Below, piece after piece: positions 24,242-33,438 of a stretch of 64,000 bases of DNA. A program made the translations under genes and the position numbers. The notes under the pieces were generated by a model. That model had not been told where the DNA came from. It made no database searches and was given only the letters and a program-made list of their open reading frames with translations. How positions within the stretch are numbered: the first letter of the stretch is position 1; every line of letters starts with the position of its first letter. The DNA comes from Alphaproteobacteria bacterium (GTDB lineage Bacteria; Myxococcota_A; UBA796; UBA2385): assembly GCA_020632755.1 (NCBI GenBank), contig JACKEY010000004.1, positions 186,001 to 250,000 on the forward strand, written 5' to 3'.

Positions 24242-24864
24242 GCCGGCTCCGGGGAGGGGAAGGGGTCGGGCGGCACACCGGCGCGCGCCAGGGCCTGGAG
24301 GACCGGCGTCAGCGGCAGCCCGACCACGTTGGTGTAGCTGCCCTCGATGTGCTCCACCAGCACCATGCCGTGGCCCTGGATGGCGTAGCTGCCGGCCTTG
24401 TCCACGCCTTCGCCGGTGGCGATGTAGCGGCGGAGGTCGTCGGTCGTCATCGCGCGCATCCGCACGCGGGTCGACACCTGGTCGGCCTGCTCGACCGGCG
24501 CCGACCCGGGCGCGGTCCCCGGGCCGCACCAGCGCAGGCACCAGCCGGTCGTCACGAGGTGCTCGACGCCGGCCAGGGCCGTCAGCATGCGCAGTGCGTC
24601 GCCGTCGTCGAGGGGCTTGCCCATGATCTCCCCGCCCACGTGCACGACCGTGTCCGCCGCGAGCACCCAGTGGCCGGGGCGGTGGATCGCGGCGGCCTTC
24701 TCGCGGGCCATGCGCAGGGCGAAGACCACCGGGTCCTCGTCAGGGAGGGGGGTCTCGTCGATGTCGGCGGGCACGATGCCGGCGATGGTGATGCCGGCGC
24801 CCGACAGCAAGGCGCGCCGCCGCGGGGAGGCGCTGGCCAGCAGCAGCGGGGGCTTGTCCGTCAC
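24238..24864 (-). CDS. maf: Maf-family nucleotide pyrophosphatase
   Basis: This 208-residue protein has the Maf signature LLLASASPRRRALL near the N-terminus, then ADTVV and the GKP loop (MGKPLDDGDA), and a C-terminal GSYAIQG-NVVGLPL. Maf/YhdE/YceF proteins hydrolyse non-canonical or pyrimidine nucleoside triphosphates to monophosphates and limit misincorporation. The GTG start at 24864 has GGAG five bases upstream. The gene overlaps yggS by four bases. Confidence 0.95.
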   Translation of the reverse strand: MTDKPPLLLASASPRRRALLSGAGITIAGIVPADIDETPLPDEDPVVFALRMAREKAAAIHRPGHWVLAADTVVHVGGEIMGKPLDDGDALRMLTALAGVEHLVTTGWCLRWCGPGTAPGSAPVEQADQVSTRVRMRAMTTDDLRRYIATGEGVDKAGSYAIQGHGMVLVEHIEGSYTNVVGLPLTPVLQALARAGVPPDPFPSPEPA

Positions 24865-24985
24865 GAGCGCTCCAGGAGGCGGGACGCCGTATCCCGAGAT
24901 GCCAGGCCCGAGACACAGGGTCCGAGACGCAGGAGACCCGCGCCTGCCGGAGCCGACGCGGGTCCCACGGTGCAGGTCGGGTGAC

Positions 24986-25477
24986 CTACTTCATCCAGGC
25001 CGCGAGCTGCACGCCGCCGGACACCATCAGCTCGGGCTCGTCGGCGACGTAGCCGAAGCCCAGGCCGGGGACGACGTAGACGCCGAAGCCGAAGTCGCCG
25101 GCCTTCTGCATGCCCATGCGGGCCTGGCCGGTCAGGCCGATGTTGATCGGGTCGAAGTCGAAGTTGGTGACGAAGTCGAGCTTGCCGCCGGGCTGCAGCA
25201 CGCCCTTCCAGTCGCCGGTGATCTCTCCGGACTTCACGGTCTTGTAGACCGCGCCGCCCAGGTGCACCTGCTCGAAGGTCAGGCCTTCGATCAGGTCGAG
25301 GGCGTAGAGCTGGATGACGAGGCCCTGGTTGGTGATGTCCAGGGACGGCAGGTTCATCGCCGAGTAGTAGTACCCGCGGGTCGAGTAGTTGTTCTCCACG
25401 TGGGCCGTGAAGCCGACCCCCGCCGAAGCGGTCATCGGAGCAGCGAGCAGGGCCAGAGCGGCGAGAGTGCGCTTCAT
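24986..25477 (-). CDS. Exported protein of unknown function, possibly beta-barrel or beta-sandwich
   Basis: This 163-residue protein has a classical signal peptide cut after TASA (about residue 20). The ATG at 25477 has AGGAGG five bases ahead. The mature part is made of alternating hydrophobic and aromatic strands (NNYSTRGYYYS, LVIQLYALDLIE, FGFGVYVVPGLGFGYV) without Cys. The protein ends in LAAWMK. This is consistent with a small outer-membrane or periplasmic beta structure. No family was recognised. Confidence 0.75.
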   Translation of the reverse strand: MKRTLAALALLAAPMTASAGVGFTAHVENNYSTRGYYYSAMNLPSLDITNQGLVIQLYALDLIEGLTFEQVHLGGAVYKTVKSGEITGDWKGVLQPGGKLDFVTNFDFDPINIGLTGQARMGMQKAGDFGFGVYVVPGLGFGYVADEPELMVSGGVQLAAWMK

Positions 25478-25487
25478 GTGTCCTCCT

Positions 25488-25503
25488 GGGGATTTGGATC
25501 CCC
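25488..25503 (-). promoter_or_regulatory. Hairpin abutting a ribosome binding site
   Basis: GGGGAT (25488-25493) and ATCCCC (25498-25503) pair perfectly with a 4-base loop. The stem ends directly beside the AGGAGG (25482-25487 on the minus strand) of the exported protein gene at 24986-25477. It may shield or stabilise the 5' end of the transcript. Confidence 0.4.
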
Positions 25504-25539
25504 GGTGTTGGCGCGTCAAGGGCACGCCATGAACTCACC

Positions 25540-26211
25540 TTACAACAGTCGAGAATGCAGAGCACGCGCTGCTTTCGTAAAAAATCCCGCTGACACCTGT
25601 CGAACGAGCGGCGCCGCATTGGGCACACCGAAGAAGCCGGTGTCTTCCTGTGGGATGCCGTCCAGTGCTCCCAACACGACGCGCAACACACCGCCGTGGG
25701 CGACGACCAGGGTGGGGCCGTCGAGCTGTTCCGCCTCGAGGGCGGCGAGGGCCGGCAGCACCCGCGCCGCCAGGGCGGCCTGGGACTCGCCCCCGGGCGG
25801 GCCGTCGTTCCAGGTCGTCAGGCGCTGCAGCAGGCCGGCGGCGCGCAGCTCGTCGCGGTCGCGGCCGGCCCAGGCGCCCGTGTGGCGTTCCTGCAGGGCG
25901 GCGGTCGTGTCCAGGCGGGGGGGCGCGTGGTGGGTCAACGAAGACCAGGCGGTGAGCGCCCGCTCGGCCGTCTCGCGGGCCCGGCGCAGGTCGCTGCTCA
26001 CCGCCCGGGCGATGCGCCAGGGCGCCAACACCCGCCCGAGCTCGTCGGCCTGGGCCCGGCCCCGCTCGGTGAGCGGTGTGTCCACGTGGCCGGACAGCCA
26101 GTTCTCGGCGTTCGCCACGCTCTCGCCGTGGCGCACGAAGATCCAGGTGTCTCCGGCGCCCGGAGGCTGCACCTCGCCCCGCTGGGGAGCCGGGACGAGG
26201 TCCTTGCTCAC
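25540..26211 (-). CDS. Histidine phosphatase family protein (phosphoglycerate mutase-like)
   Basis: This 223-residue protein has the RHG nucleophile motif (FVRHGESVANAE at about 27-38). The other phosphate-pocket residues are in SSDLRRARETAE, and the second histidine is in VVAHGGVLRVVL. The family includes cofactor-dependent phosphoglycerate mutases and many small-molecule phosphatases. The length and the GAWAGRDRDEL segment fit the phosphatase side better. Its GTG start overlaps the stop codon of the glutamate dehydrogenase gene (GTGA), so the two are translationally coupled. Confidence 0.9.
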   Translation of the reverse strand: MSKDLVPAPQRGEVQPPGAGDTWIFVRHGESVANAENWLSGHVDTPLTERGRAQADELGRVLAPWRIARAVSSDLRRARETAERALTAWSSLTHHAPPRLDTTAALQERHTGAWAGRDRDELRAAGLLQRLTTWNDGPPGGESQAALAARVLPALAALEAEQLDGPTLVVAHGGVLRVVLGALDGIPQEDTGFFGVPNAAPLVRQVSAGFFTKAARALHSRLL

Positions 26212-29200
26212 GCTTCGATCTTCCCGCGGTTCTGGGCGATCCAGGCGCGCACCCGCTCTTCCGCCACGAGCAGGGTGGCCAGGTCGGCCTGCTTGCCGAG
26301 GATGCGATCCATCTCGCCCTGGAGCGGCTCGAGCACGCCGCTGCCGCCCCGGGCCAGGCGCCGCGCCAGACGGTCGACGCCCAGCCGCACCTCGGCCCCG
26401 ACGGGCACGACGTGGAACAGCTCGCGCATGCGCTGGATGAAGCGGTTGCGCAGGATGCCCATGGCCACGGGGTCCCAGCGGTCGTGGGTCGGGCGGCGCT
26501 CGATGGCGCGGATCGCCGGCAGCATGCGGCTGGCCTCGCCGATGGCGAGGTAGCGGATGATCGTGCTGGAGATCCGCTCTTCGCCGTCGTTGAGCAGGGC
26601 GATCTCGCGGGCCAGGGTCAGCTCGCCCAGGGCCGCGAGGCGGCTGGCCACCGTGCGGTCGATGCCCTTGGCCGTGAACGTGTTGACGCGGGCCTGCAGG
26701 CGCTCGATGTGGGCGGTGCCGCGGATCTTCGGCAGGCGCGTGAGCACGGCGCGCAGCCCGTCCAGCTCGGCGTCGGTCACGTCGGGCTCGCCGGGCGCCA
26801 GCCAGGTGCTGACCAGCTTGAGCACGGCGTCGGTCGTGGCGATCCACGCCTGGTAGCGGGCTTCCTTGCTGTCGGTGGTCGCGATGACCCGCTCGCGGAT
26901 CTTGGGCGCCTCGACGATGTCCATGCCGCGGAACCACGCCGCCGCCGCCCGGGCAGGCGACGATCCGGTGAGCTCGACCAGGTTCGGGAAGTAGGTGGCG
27001 CCCGCGTCCCCGACGACCTGGGTGCAGACCACCGTCATGCCGATGTCCTTGTAGAGCATGTGCCGGCCGATGTCGTCGGCGAACCGCTCGCGCACGTCCT
27101 CGGCGAAGTAGTCCAGCACCAGCTCGCGGAAGTGCGGGACCAGGCCGGGGTCCTCCGTCATCAGGTCCTTGAAGACGTGCATCTTCACGTGGGCCTGCAG
27201 CACGGACAGTTCCGGCCGGGTCAGCCCCTGGTTGCCGTCGGCCCGCCGCCGCAGTGCGTCGTGGCTCGGCAGGTGCAGCTCGCTGGTCGACCGGCCGCTT
27301 CGGGCGCAGACCCACTGGATGGTCGGCCAGAAGAACATCGGATCGCGCTGCGAGCGGATCTGGTCCAGCGAGAGCTGGCGCCCGTGCACGTCGTTGTTGG
27401 CCAGGACCTGCTGGGTGACCGCCTCGGTCAGGTCCTCGAGCAGCTCGTTGCGGGCGTCGGTGGTCAGCTCGCCGCGGCCGACGGGGGCCGACAGCAGGAT
27501 CTTGAGGTTGACCTCGTGATCCGACATATCGACGCCGCCGGAGTTGTCGATGGCGTCGGTGTTCAGCCGGCCACCGTTCAGCGCGTACTCGATCCGGGCT
27601 TCCGGCGTGAAGCCCAGGTTGCCACCCTCGCCCACGACCCGGCAGCGCAGCTCGTCGGCGTTGATGCGCAGCTCGTCGTTGGTCGGGTCCTTGGCCTGCT
27701 GGTGGGTCTCCCCGCTGGCCTTGATGTAGGTGCCGATGCCGCCGTTCCAGAACAGATCGGCGTCCATGCGCAGGATGAGCCGGATGACGGCGTCGACGGA
27801 CAGCTCGTCCTTGAGGGTGCCGAGCATCTTCTGCGCTTCGGGCGACAGCTTGATGCTCTTGCTGCGGCGACTGTAGATGCCGCCGCCCTTGCTGATGATC
27901 GACTCGTCGTAGTGGTCCCAGCCCTTCACCGCGTCGAACAGCCGCTTGCGCTCGGCGAAGCTGGCCGCCGTGTCCGGATCGGGGTCCAGGAACACGTGCA
28001 TGTGGTTGAAGGCCGCCAGCAGTCGCAGGTGCGGGGTCTCGATGACGCCGTTGCCGAACACGTCGCCGCCGCAGTCGCCGATGCCGATGCAGGTGAAGTC
28101 CTCGGTGTAGGGGTCGACGCCCATCTCGAGGAAGTGGCGGTGCACGGTGCGCCACGCGCCCCGGGCGGTGATGCCGCAGCCCTTGTGGTCGTAGCCGTTG
28201 CTGCCGCCGCTCGCGAAGGCGTCGTCCAGCCAGAAGCCGTAGGCCCGGCTGACGCTGTTGGCCCGGTCGGACAGGTGGGCGGTGCCCTTGTCCGCCGCGA
28301 CGACCAGGTAGGGGTCGTCCCCGTCCAGGCGCACCACCCGCGGCGGCACCACGACCTGGTCCCCGACCAGGTTGTCGGTCAGGTCGAGCAGCCCACGGAC
28401 CAGGATCTCGTACATGTCGTCGGCGCGGCGGCGGCGCTCGGCCGGATCGCTGTGCGTCTTCTTCAGGAAGAACCCGCCCTTCGCGCCTTCCGGCACGATG
28501 AGCACGTTCTTGACCATCTGGGTGTTCACCAGGTCCAGGATCTCGCGGCGGAAGTCGGCGCGGTCGGACCAGCGGATGCCGCCGCGGGCGATGGGCCCAC
28601 CGCGCAGGTGCACGCCCTCGACGACGCGGTGATGCACGTAGATCTCGTACATCATCCGCGGCTCGGGCATGTTCCAGACCTTGCTGCACTGGATCTTGAA
28701 GCTGATGTACCAGTCGACCCGGTCGGTCCGGTAGAAGTTGGTGCGCAGGGTGCTGTCGACCAGGTTGTAGAGGGTCCGGAAGACCATGTCCTGGTCGTGA
28801 TCGTCGATGCTGCGCACCCGGTCGAGGTAGCGCTCCGAGAGGTCCGCCCAGACCTTGTCGCGGGCCCCGTCGAAGTCGGGGTCGAACCGGGCCTGGAACA
28901 GCTCCCACAGGTTGTGGACCAGCTCCGGCGACGCGAGCAGCAGCTCCTGGAAGCGGACGAGCGTGTACCGCATGCCGAGCTGGCGGGCGTAGCCCAGGTA
29001 GGCGCGGACCAGATCCACGGCCTGCCAGGGGATGTTCGCGCGCAGCAGGATGCGGTTGAGCAGGTCGTCGTCGACCTTGCGGGCGAACACGGCCTCGATG
29101 CCGGCGATGAGGTCGGGGGCCCGCTCGAGCAGCTCGTCGTCGCTGATGCCCCACACGCCCTTGAGCCGGAAGGTGTCGATGGTCCGCAGCGGACGGGCGT

Positions 29201-30899
29201 GGGCGTTGACCGAGTTGGCGTACTGATCGATGACGATGAGCCCGAAGTCGTCGAGCACCGGCAGCATGTCCGACAGCAGCACGTCGCCCTGCTGGTAGAC
29301 GCGCAGGTTCACGCGGCCGCCTTCGTCGACGAAGGTGTCGGCGATGAGCGCCACGTCGTCGCTCAGCCGCTCCAGCAGCGCGAGGTCGCGCAGGGTCTGT
29401 TCGGTCGAGGTGTTGCGGCGGTAGTCCTCGTCGAAGGCCTCGCCGTAGCGGAACAGCACCTCGGCCGCGGCGGCGCCGCCGTCGACCTCGGTGATCGCCG
29501 CGAACAGGCGGTCGCCCCAGGGCGTCGCCAGCTCGACGAGCTGCTCGGTCAGGGCCTCGAGCTCGCCATCGGCCAGCCGCCGGCTGCCGGTCAGGTAGAA
29601 GTGGACCAGCATGGTGTCGAAGCGGCCGACGAACACGCCGTGGTCGCTGTAGGTCGCGCCGGTGGTGCGCCGCAGCACGTCCTGCATCGACTCGCGCAGC
29701 TGGTCGTTCCAGCGGTCCTTGGGCATCGCCGCCAGGGCGAAGGTCACGTCGTCGTGGCCGCTCTGGACGATCTGGACGCGGGCGTCCTGCTGGACCTCGC
29801 TCTCGAGCACGCGCTCGATGATCTCGACGATCTCGCGCTCTTCGGCCGTGAACAGGAACTCGGTGGGCAGGCTGTCGAAGACGTTGGCGATGCCCTTGTA
29901 GCGGTAGCTGCCGGGCTTGGTCTCCTGGCCGGCCAGGATGCTGGCCAGCAGCCGCCGCAGCCAGGGCACGTGCCGGCTGGGCTGGGACACGGCCCGGTAG
30001 GTGAACAGACCCTGGATGTAGAGCAGCACCGGTGTCGCATCGTCGGTGCGCGGGATCTCGATGCGGATCTCGTCGACGCGGCCGGCGCGGTGCACGCGGG
30101 ACTCGCGGCGGCCCTTGCGGACCGAGATCGGCATGGCGTCGGTGCGCACCGACCAGTCGACCAGGCTGTCGATCTCCCACAGCTCGGCGGTGCCCGGAGC
30201 GGCGACGCCGAACCGGCTGTCGCCACAGACCACCCCCATGAACACGAAGTTGTCGGACAGCAGCCAGTGCAGGAATTCCGCGGACTCACGCAGGTCCGAG
30301 GCCCGGTCGGGCATGCGGTCGGCCAGCCGGCTGAACCGATGCGCCATGTTGTCGACGAAGTCGGTCATGGCGTGGAAGTCGCCCACGGTGGCCTGGGCCA
30401 GGCGCAGGTTGCCCTCGAGCTCGGCGATGGCGGCCGGCACGGCGTCGGGGTCGGGGACCTCCGCTTCGAGGAAGGTCCAGCTCTCGAGCGGGCCCGCGCT
30501 GGGACCGACGCCGGTCAGCGCGCCGTCGGCGTCGCGGCCGACGCCGATCATGATGTTGAACCCGCAGATGTACTCCCACTGGCGGGTGCGCAGCAGCAGC
30601 CGGCAGGTGTCGACGATGAACGGCTGGTCGGGCATCACCGTCCACAGCCGCAGGGTCGAGCCCCGCAGCTCGTGCACGACCCGCGGTGCGTCGCCGCTGT
30701 ACTCGCGGGCCTGGCCCAGGGTCTGCGACAGCAGCGCCACGACGTCGGCGGGGGCGTGGCGCGACAGGAAGGGGGCACGGAGCTGCCGCAGGCTGCCGTC
30801 GACGAAGGCCTGGAACTGGTCGGAGGACCCGGCGTCGGGGCCGTCGTGACCGACGGCGGCTTGCTTCACACTGTCGAGCTTCCGCTGGAGAGGAGCCAT
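26208..30899 (-). CDS. NAD-specific glutamate dehydrogenase, large (~180 kDa) type
   Basis: This is a 1563-residue cytoplasmic enzyme that deaminates glutamate to 2-oxoglutarate with NAD. Its size fits the giant bacterial NAD-GDH (L-180) family, which has long N- and C-terminal regulatory regions around a central catalytic core. Core landmarks are visible: RGGPIARGGIRWSDR, KNVLIVPEGAKGGFFLKK, GDCGGDVFGNGVI and KLRINADELRCRVVGEGGN-like sequence. The ATG at 30899 is used; a GTG nine bases earlier is possible and neither has a strong ribosome binding site. It is followed without gap by a histidine phosphatase gene. Probable role: glutamate catabolism. Confidence 0.95.
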   Translation of the reverse strand: MAPLQRKLDSVKQAAVGHDGPDAGSSDQFQAFVDGSLRQLRAPFLSRHAPADVVALLSQTLGQAREYSGDAPRVVHELRGSTLRLWTVMPDQPFIVDTCRLLLRTRQWEYICGFNIMIGVGRDADGALTGVGPSAGPLESWTFLEAEVPDPDAVPAAIAELEGNLRLAQATVGDFHAMTDFVDNMAHRFSRLADRMPDRASDLRESAEFLHWLLSDNFVFMGVVCGDSRFGVAAPGTAELWEIDSLVDWSVRTDAMPISVRKGRRESRVHRAGRVDEIRIEIPRTDDATPVLLYIQGLFTYRAVSQPSRHVPWLRRLLASILAGQETKPGSYRYKGIANVFDSLPTEFLFTAEEREIVEIIERVLESEVQQDARVQIVQSGHDDVTFALAAMPKDRWNDQLRESMQDVLRRTTGATYSDHGVFVGRFDTMLVHFYLTGSRRLADGELEALTEQLVELATPWGDRLFAAITEVDGGAAAAEVLFRYGEAFDEDYRRNTSTEQTLRDLALLERLSDDVALIADTFVDEGGRVNLRVYQQGDVLLSDMLPVLDDFGLIVIDQYANSVNAHARPLRTIDTFRLKGVWGISDDELLERAPDLIAGIEAVFARKVDDDLLNRILLRANIPWQAVDLVRAYLGYARQLGMRYTLVRFQELLLASPELVHNLWELFQARFDPDFDGARDKVWADLSERYLDRVRSIDDHDQDMVFRTLYNLVDSTLRTNFYRTDRVDWYISFKIQCSKVWNMPEPRMMYEIYVHHRVVEGVHLRGGPIARGGIRWSDRADFRREILDLVNTQMVKNVLIVPEGAKGGFFLKKTHSDPAERRRRADDMYEILVRGLLDLTDNLVGDQVVVPPRVVRLDGDDPYLVVAADKGTAHLSDRANSVSRAYGFWLDDAFASGGSNGYDHKGCGITARGAWRTVHRHFLEMGVDPYTEDFTCIGIGDCGGDVFGNGVIETPHLRLLAAFNHMHVFLDPDPDTAASFAERKRLFDAVKGWDHYDESIISKGGGIYSRRSKSIKLSPEAQKMLGTLKDELSVDAVIRLILRMDADLFWNGGIGTYIKASGETHQQAKDPTNDELRINADELRCRVVGEGGNLGFTPEARIEYALNGGRLNTDAIDNSGGVDMSDHEVNLKILLSAPVGRGELTTDARNELLEDLTEAVTQQVLANNDVHGRQLSLDQIRSQRDPMFFWPTIQWVCARSGRSTSELHLPSHDALRRRADGNQGLTRPELSVLQAHVKMHVFKDLMTEDPGLVPHFRELVLDYFAEDVRERFADDIGRHMLYKDIGMTVVCTQVVGDAGATYFPNLVELTGSSPARAAAAWFRGMDIVEAPKIRERVIATTDSKEARYQAWIATTDAVLKLVSTWLAPGEPDVTDAELDGLRAVLTRLPKIRGTAHIERLQARVNTFTAKGIDRTVASRLAALGELTLAREIALLNDGEERISSTIIRYLAIGEASRMLPAIRAIERRPTHDRWDPVAMGILRNRFIQRMRELFHVVPVGAEVRLGVDRLARRLARGGSGVLEPLQGEMDRILGKQADLATLLVAEERVRAWIAQNRGKIEA

Positions 30900-30988
30900 G
30901 GACTGCACTCGGGACTGCGGGGGGGGGAAGGACGACTGAAGTAACCGGGGCCGTGCTGAAGGGCGGTTCAGTCGTGCAGGAGGGGATC

Positions 30989-31007
30989 ATCGGCCGCGCA
31001 GGCCGAT
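30989..31007 (-). terminator. Hairpin downstream of the phosphoesterase gene
   Basis: ATCGGCC (30989-30995) and GGCCGAT (31001-31007) form a 7-bp stem with a 5-base loop, 17 bases past the stop of the minus-strand phosphoesterase gene. No U-tract follows, so termination strength is uncertain. Confidence 0.45.
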
Positions 31008-31023
31008 GTTCGGGGAGGCGATC

Positions 31024-31992
31024 TCAGCCGGGGTCGGGCAGGTCCACGGCCCCCGAGGGGTAGATGGCCCGGGCATCGCCGCCGACCAGCTCGACGGCGC
31101 CCAGGTGGCGCCCGTAGTGGTCGCTGATCCCGAGATCGATACCGAGCAGGCGCCCTTCGCAGCGCACGGCCACCCGGCCGCTCTTCTGGGTCGTGTGCCC
31201 GACGACCATGCGCCGCGCGCCGAGCGCCTGCAGCGCGCGCTCGAGCTCCTGGCAGGCCAGGGGCTCCGGCGCCTGCAGATAGCCGCGGTACCAGAGCGGT
31301 CCCTCGGGGCCCAGCACGGCGGCTCGCGGGTCGGTGTCGATCGCGGCGCGCACATCGGCCGACAGGCCGTCGGCGCCCCGGACGGCCGCGACCGCGGTGA
31401 CCCCGCCGTGGACGAAGACGGTGTCGTCGACGATGGCGACCGCGTCACGCTCCCGCAGCCAGCGGCCCAGCGTGCCCTGTGGACCGAAGGCGGCGGCGCG
31501 TGCCTCGGGGCTGCCGAAGTCGGCCACGTCGTCGGGGCTCACGTAGCGCAGGTCGCCCGTCAGGTTCATCACCTCGTGGTTGCCGAGCAGGGCCACGACC
31601 CGTCCTCCGGCGGCCTCGGCCTCCTCCTCCAGCCGATCGAGCAGCTCGATGACCTCCTTGCTGTCGGGGCCGCGGTCGGTCGTGTCGCCGGTCTGGACCA
31701 GCACCGTCCTCCCCCCGCTCCAGCGCCCGGCTTCGTCCACCACCCCCGCCAGCTGCAGCACGGCGAGGGCCGCGGGGAGATCGGCGTGCAGGTCGCCCAC
31801 CGCGACGATGCGCGCGGCGCTGGCCGGGGGAGGAGGAGCGGTCGCTTCGGGAGGAGGGGCGGCGGTCGGTTCGGGAACCGAAGCCGCCGGTGGCGCCGGG
31901 GAGGAGGCCGCGCCGCCGCAGGACCACAGCGCCAGCGCCGCGGCGAGCACGGCGGCACCTGCAGGCTGGCGGCGAGGTCGGAGGTACTGCAT
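31024..31992 (-). CDS. Metallophosphoesterase lipoprotein
   Basis: This 322-residue predicted lipoprotein has lipobox LWSC (Cys at about residue 25), followed by a Pro/Ala-rich spacer. The calcineurin-like phosphoesterase domain has all five blocks: GDLHAD, GDTTDRG, GNHE, VHGG and VVGHT, so the two-metal site is complete. GGGAGG four bases ahead supports the ATG at 31992. The arrangement resembles Shewanella-type periplasmic phosphatases (bis(5'-nucleosyl)-tetraphosphatase or protein phosphatase-like), but the substrate is unknown. It is divergent from the PmbA-like gene. Confidence 0.92.
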   Translation of the reverse strand: MQYLRPRRQPAGAAVLAAALALWSCGGAASSPAPPAASVPEPTAAPPPEATAPPPPASAARIVAVGDLHADLPAALAVLQLAGVVDEAGRWSGGRTVLVQTGDTTDRGPDSKEVIELLDRLEEEAEAAGGRVVALLGNHEVMNLTGDLRYVSPDDVADFGSPEARAAAFGPQGTLGRWLRERDAVAIVDDTVFVHGGVTAVAAVRGADGLSADVRAAIDTDPRAAVLGPEGPLWYRGYLQAPEPLACQELERALQALGARRMVVGHTTQKSGRVAVRCEGRLLGIDLGISDHYGRHLGAVELVGGDARAIYPSGAVDLPDPG

Positions 31993-32046
31993 GCGGCCTC
32001 CCGGGGGCGGCGACAGGATAGGCCAGTCGTACCCGGGAGGTGCCCC

Positions 32047-33414
32047 TTGTCGTCGAACCCCACCGACTCCGCCGATGGCGATCTCAGCCTGATCGAGCGC
32101 GACCTGCGCACCATCGCCACCGCCCTGGTGGGCGCCGCCCAGGACGCGGGCGCGACCCACGTCGAGGTCGAGGTGCGCAGCACGACCCGACGGGCCTACG
32201 AGCAGGGCCAGCGGGGCCGCGGTCGCAGCGCGCCGGCCGAGCGCGTCTGGTGCTCGGTGCGGGTGCGGGACCGCCGCCAGGCCACCGGGCTGTGGCAGGG
32301 CGAGCCGCGTGTGTCCGACACCGCCGCCCACCTGGCGGGCCAGGCCCTGGCCGCCGCCGCGGCGACGCCGCCCGACCCCGCCGACGTGCGGGCGGGGCGC
32401 CTGGACGTGCCCGACCGCGGGCTCGGCATCCTGGACATCCGGCAGGAGGGCATCACCGAGGCCGACCGCGCCGAGGTGCTGGAGATGAACGTCGAGGGCG
32501 TCGAGGGGCTCGCCCCCGGCATCGTGCCGGTCGGCTTCTCCTACGTCGAGGACCGCATCGAGCGCGTCTTCGCCACCTCGACCGGCCAGCTGTCCACCGA
32601 GCTCTCCAGCCGCTTCCTGCTGCGCGGCACCCTGCGCGACGAGCAGGCCGACGGCGCCGAGCTGGTCGACAGCATCCAGAGCCGGCACTTCGCCGACGTC
32701 GCCAGCGTGCCGCTCGGCGTCGACATGGCGCGGCGGCTCGAGGGCTTCCGCACCCCCGCCGACCTGCCGACCGGCACCACGACCCTGGTGATCGACCAGA
32801 TCGCCGTCGCCCGGTTGCTCACCGCGCTGGCGCCGGCCTTCTCGGCCATCGCCATCGAGTCTGGCCAGTCTTTCGTGGCCGGCCGCCTGGGCGAGCGCAT
32901 CGGCAGCACGAAGCTGCACGTCATCGACGACCCCGGCCTGTCGGGTGCGCTGCACACCCGCAGCTTCGACGAGCGCGGCGTGCCGCCGATGGCCATCCCG
33001 CTGCTGCGCGAGGGTGTCGTCGGCGGCGCCTATGTGGGGCCGGCCATGGCCGCCGCTCGGGGCCAGCGCCCCACGGGCCACAGTCGCGCCGACGGCAGCT
33101 TGTGGATCGGCAACATCATCCAGCGGGCGGGCACCCGCTCCCGCAACATGCTGCTGCCCGAGAAGGGCGTGCTGGTCGCGGTCGAGGACATCCTGGACAC
33201 GTCGGGCATCGACATCGTCGCCGGCACCATCGATGTGCCGGTCCGGGCCCTGTCCATGGACGGTCCGACCGTCGTCGGCTGCGCCGGCGAGCGCCGGCTG
33301 CGCTGCTCGATCGAAGAGCTGCTGCTCGCGGTCGAGGACGTCTGCAGCGACCAGATCCGGATCCGCGAGGCGGATGTGTCGACCTGGATCGTCGAGGGCA
33401 TCTCGCTGCAGTAG
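32047..33414 (+). CDS. TldD/PmbA family protein, TldE-like (non-catalytic type)
   Basis: This 455-residue protein has the PmbA/TldD N-domain and C-terminal core (LHVIDDPGLSG, TRSFDERGVPP, SLWIGNIIQRAG, MLLPEKGVLV). I do not see the HExxxH zinc motif of TldD, so this is more like TldE/PmbA. That subunit pairs with TldD to degrade unfolded or modified peptides. The TldD partner is not in the window. The TTG at 32047 is the start: GGGAGG is six bases upstream and no ATG or GTG in frame has better support. Confidence 0.85.
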   Translation: MSSNPTDSADGDLSLIERDLRTIATALVGAAQDAGATHVEVEVRSTTRRAYEQGQRGRGRSAPAERVWCSVRVRDRRQATGLWQGEPRVSDTAAHLAGQALAAAAATPPDPADVRAGRLDVPDRGLGILDIRQEGITEADRAEVLEMNVEGVEGLAPGIVPVGFSYVEDRIERVFATSTGQLSTELSSRFLLRGTLRDEQADGAELVDSIQSRHFADVASVPLGVDMARRLEGFRTPADLPTGTTTLVIDQIAVARLLTALAPAFSAIAIESGQSFVAGRLGERIGSTKLHVIDDPGLSGALHTRSFDERGVPPMAIPLLREGVVGGAYVGPAMAAARGQRPTGHSRADGSLWIGNIIQRAGTRSRNMLLPEKGVLVAVEDILDTSGIDIVAGTIDVPVRALSMDGPTVVGCAGERRLRCSIEELLLAVEDVCSDQIRIREADVSTWIVEGISLQ

Positions 33415-33438
33415 CGGGCCGCCCGGCGGCGGCTACTG
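33409..33438. terminator. CAGTAGC/GCTACTG dyad between convergent genes
   Basis: CAGTAGC (33409-33415) pairs with GCTACTG (33432-33438) across a GC-rich 16-base loop. The TAG stop codons of both convergent genes lie within the arms, as in the CTAGC-N3-GCTAG elements. It is a plausible bidirectional terminator. Confidence 0.4.

Noticed and set aside
25540..33081. Very long open frames opposite or alongside known genes (e.g. 1546 and 1622 residues around 26000-30900)
   Set aside because: They read through known genes in other frames, have low-complexity Arg/Pro/Gly composition and reflect the high GC content; only the 3' end of one of them encodes the histidine phosphatase.
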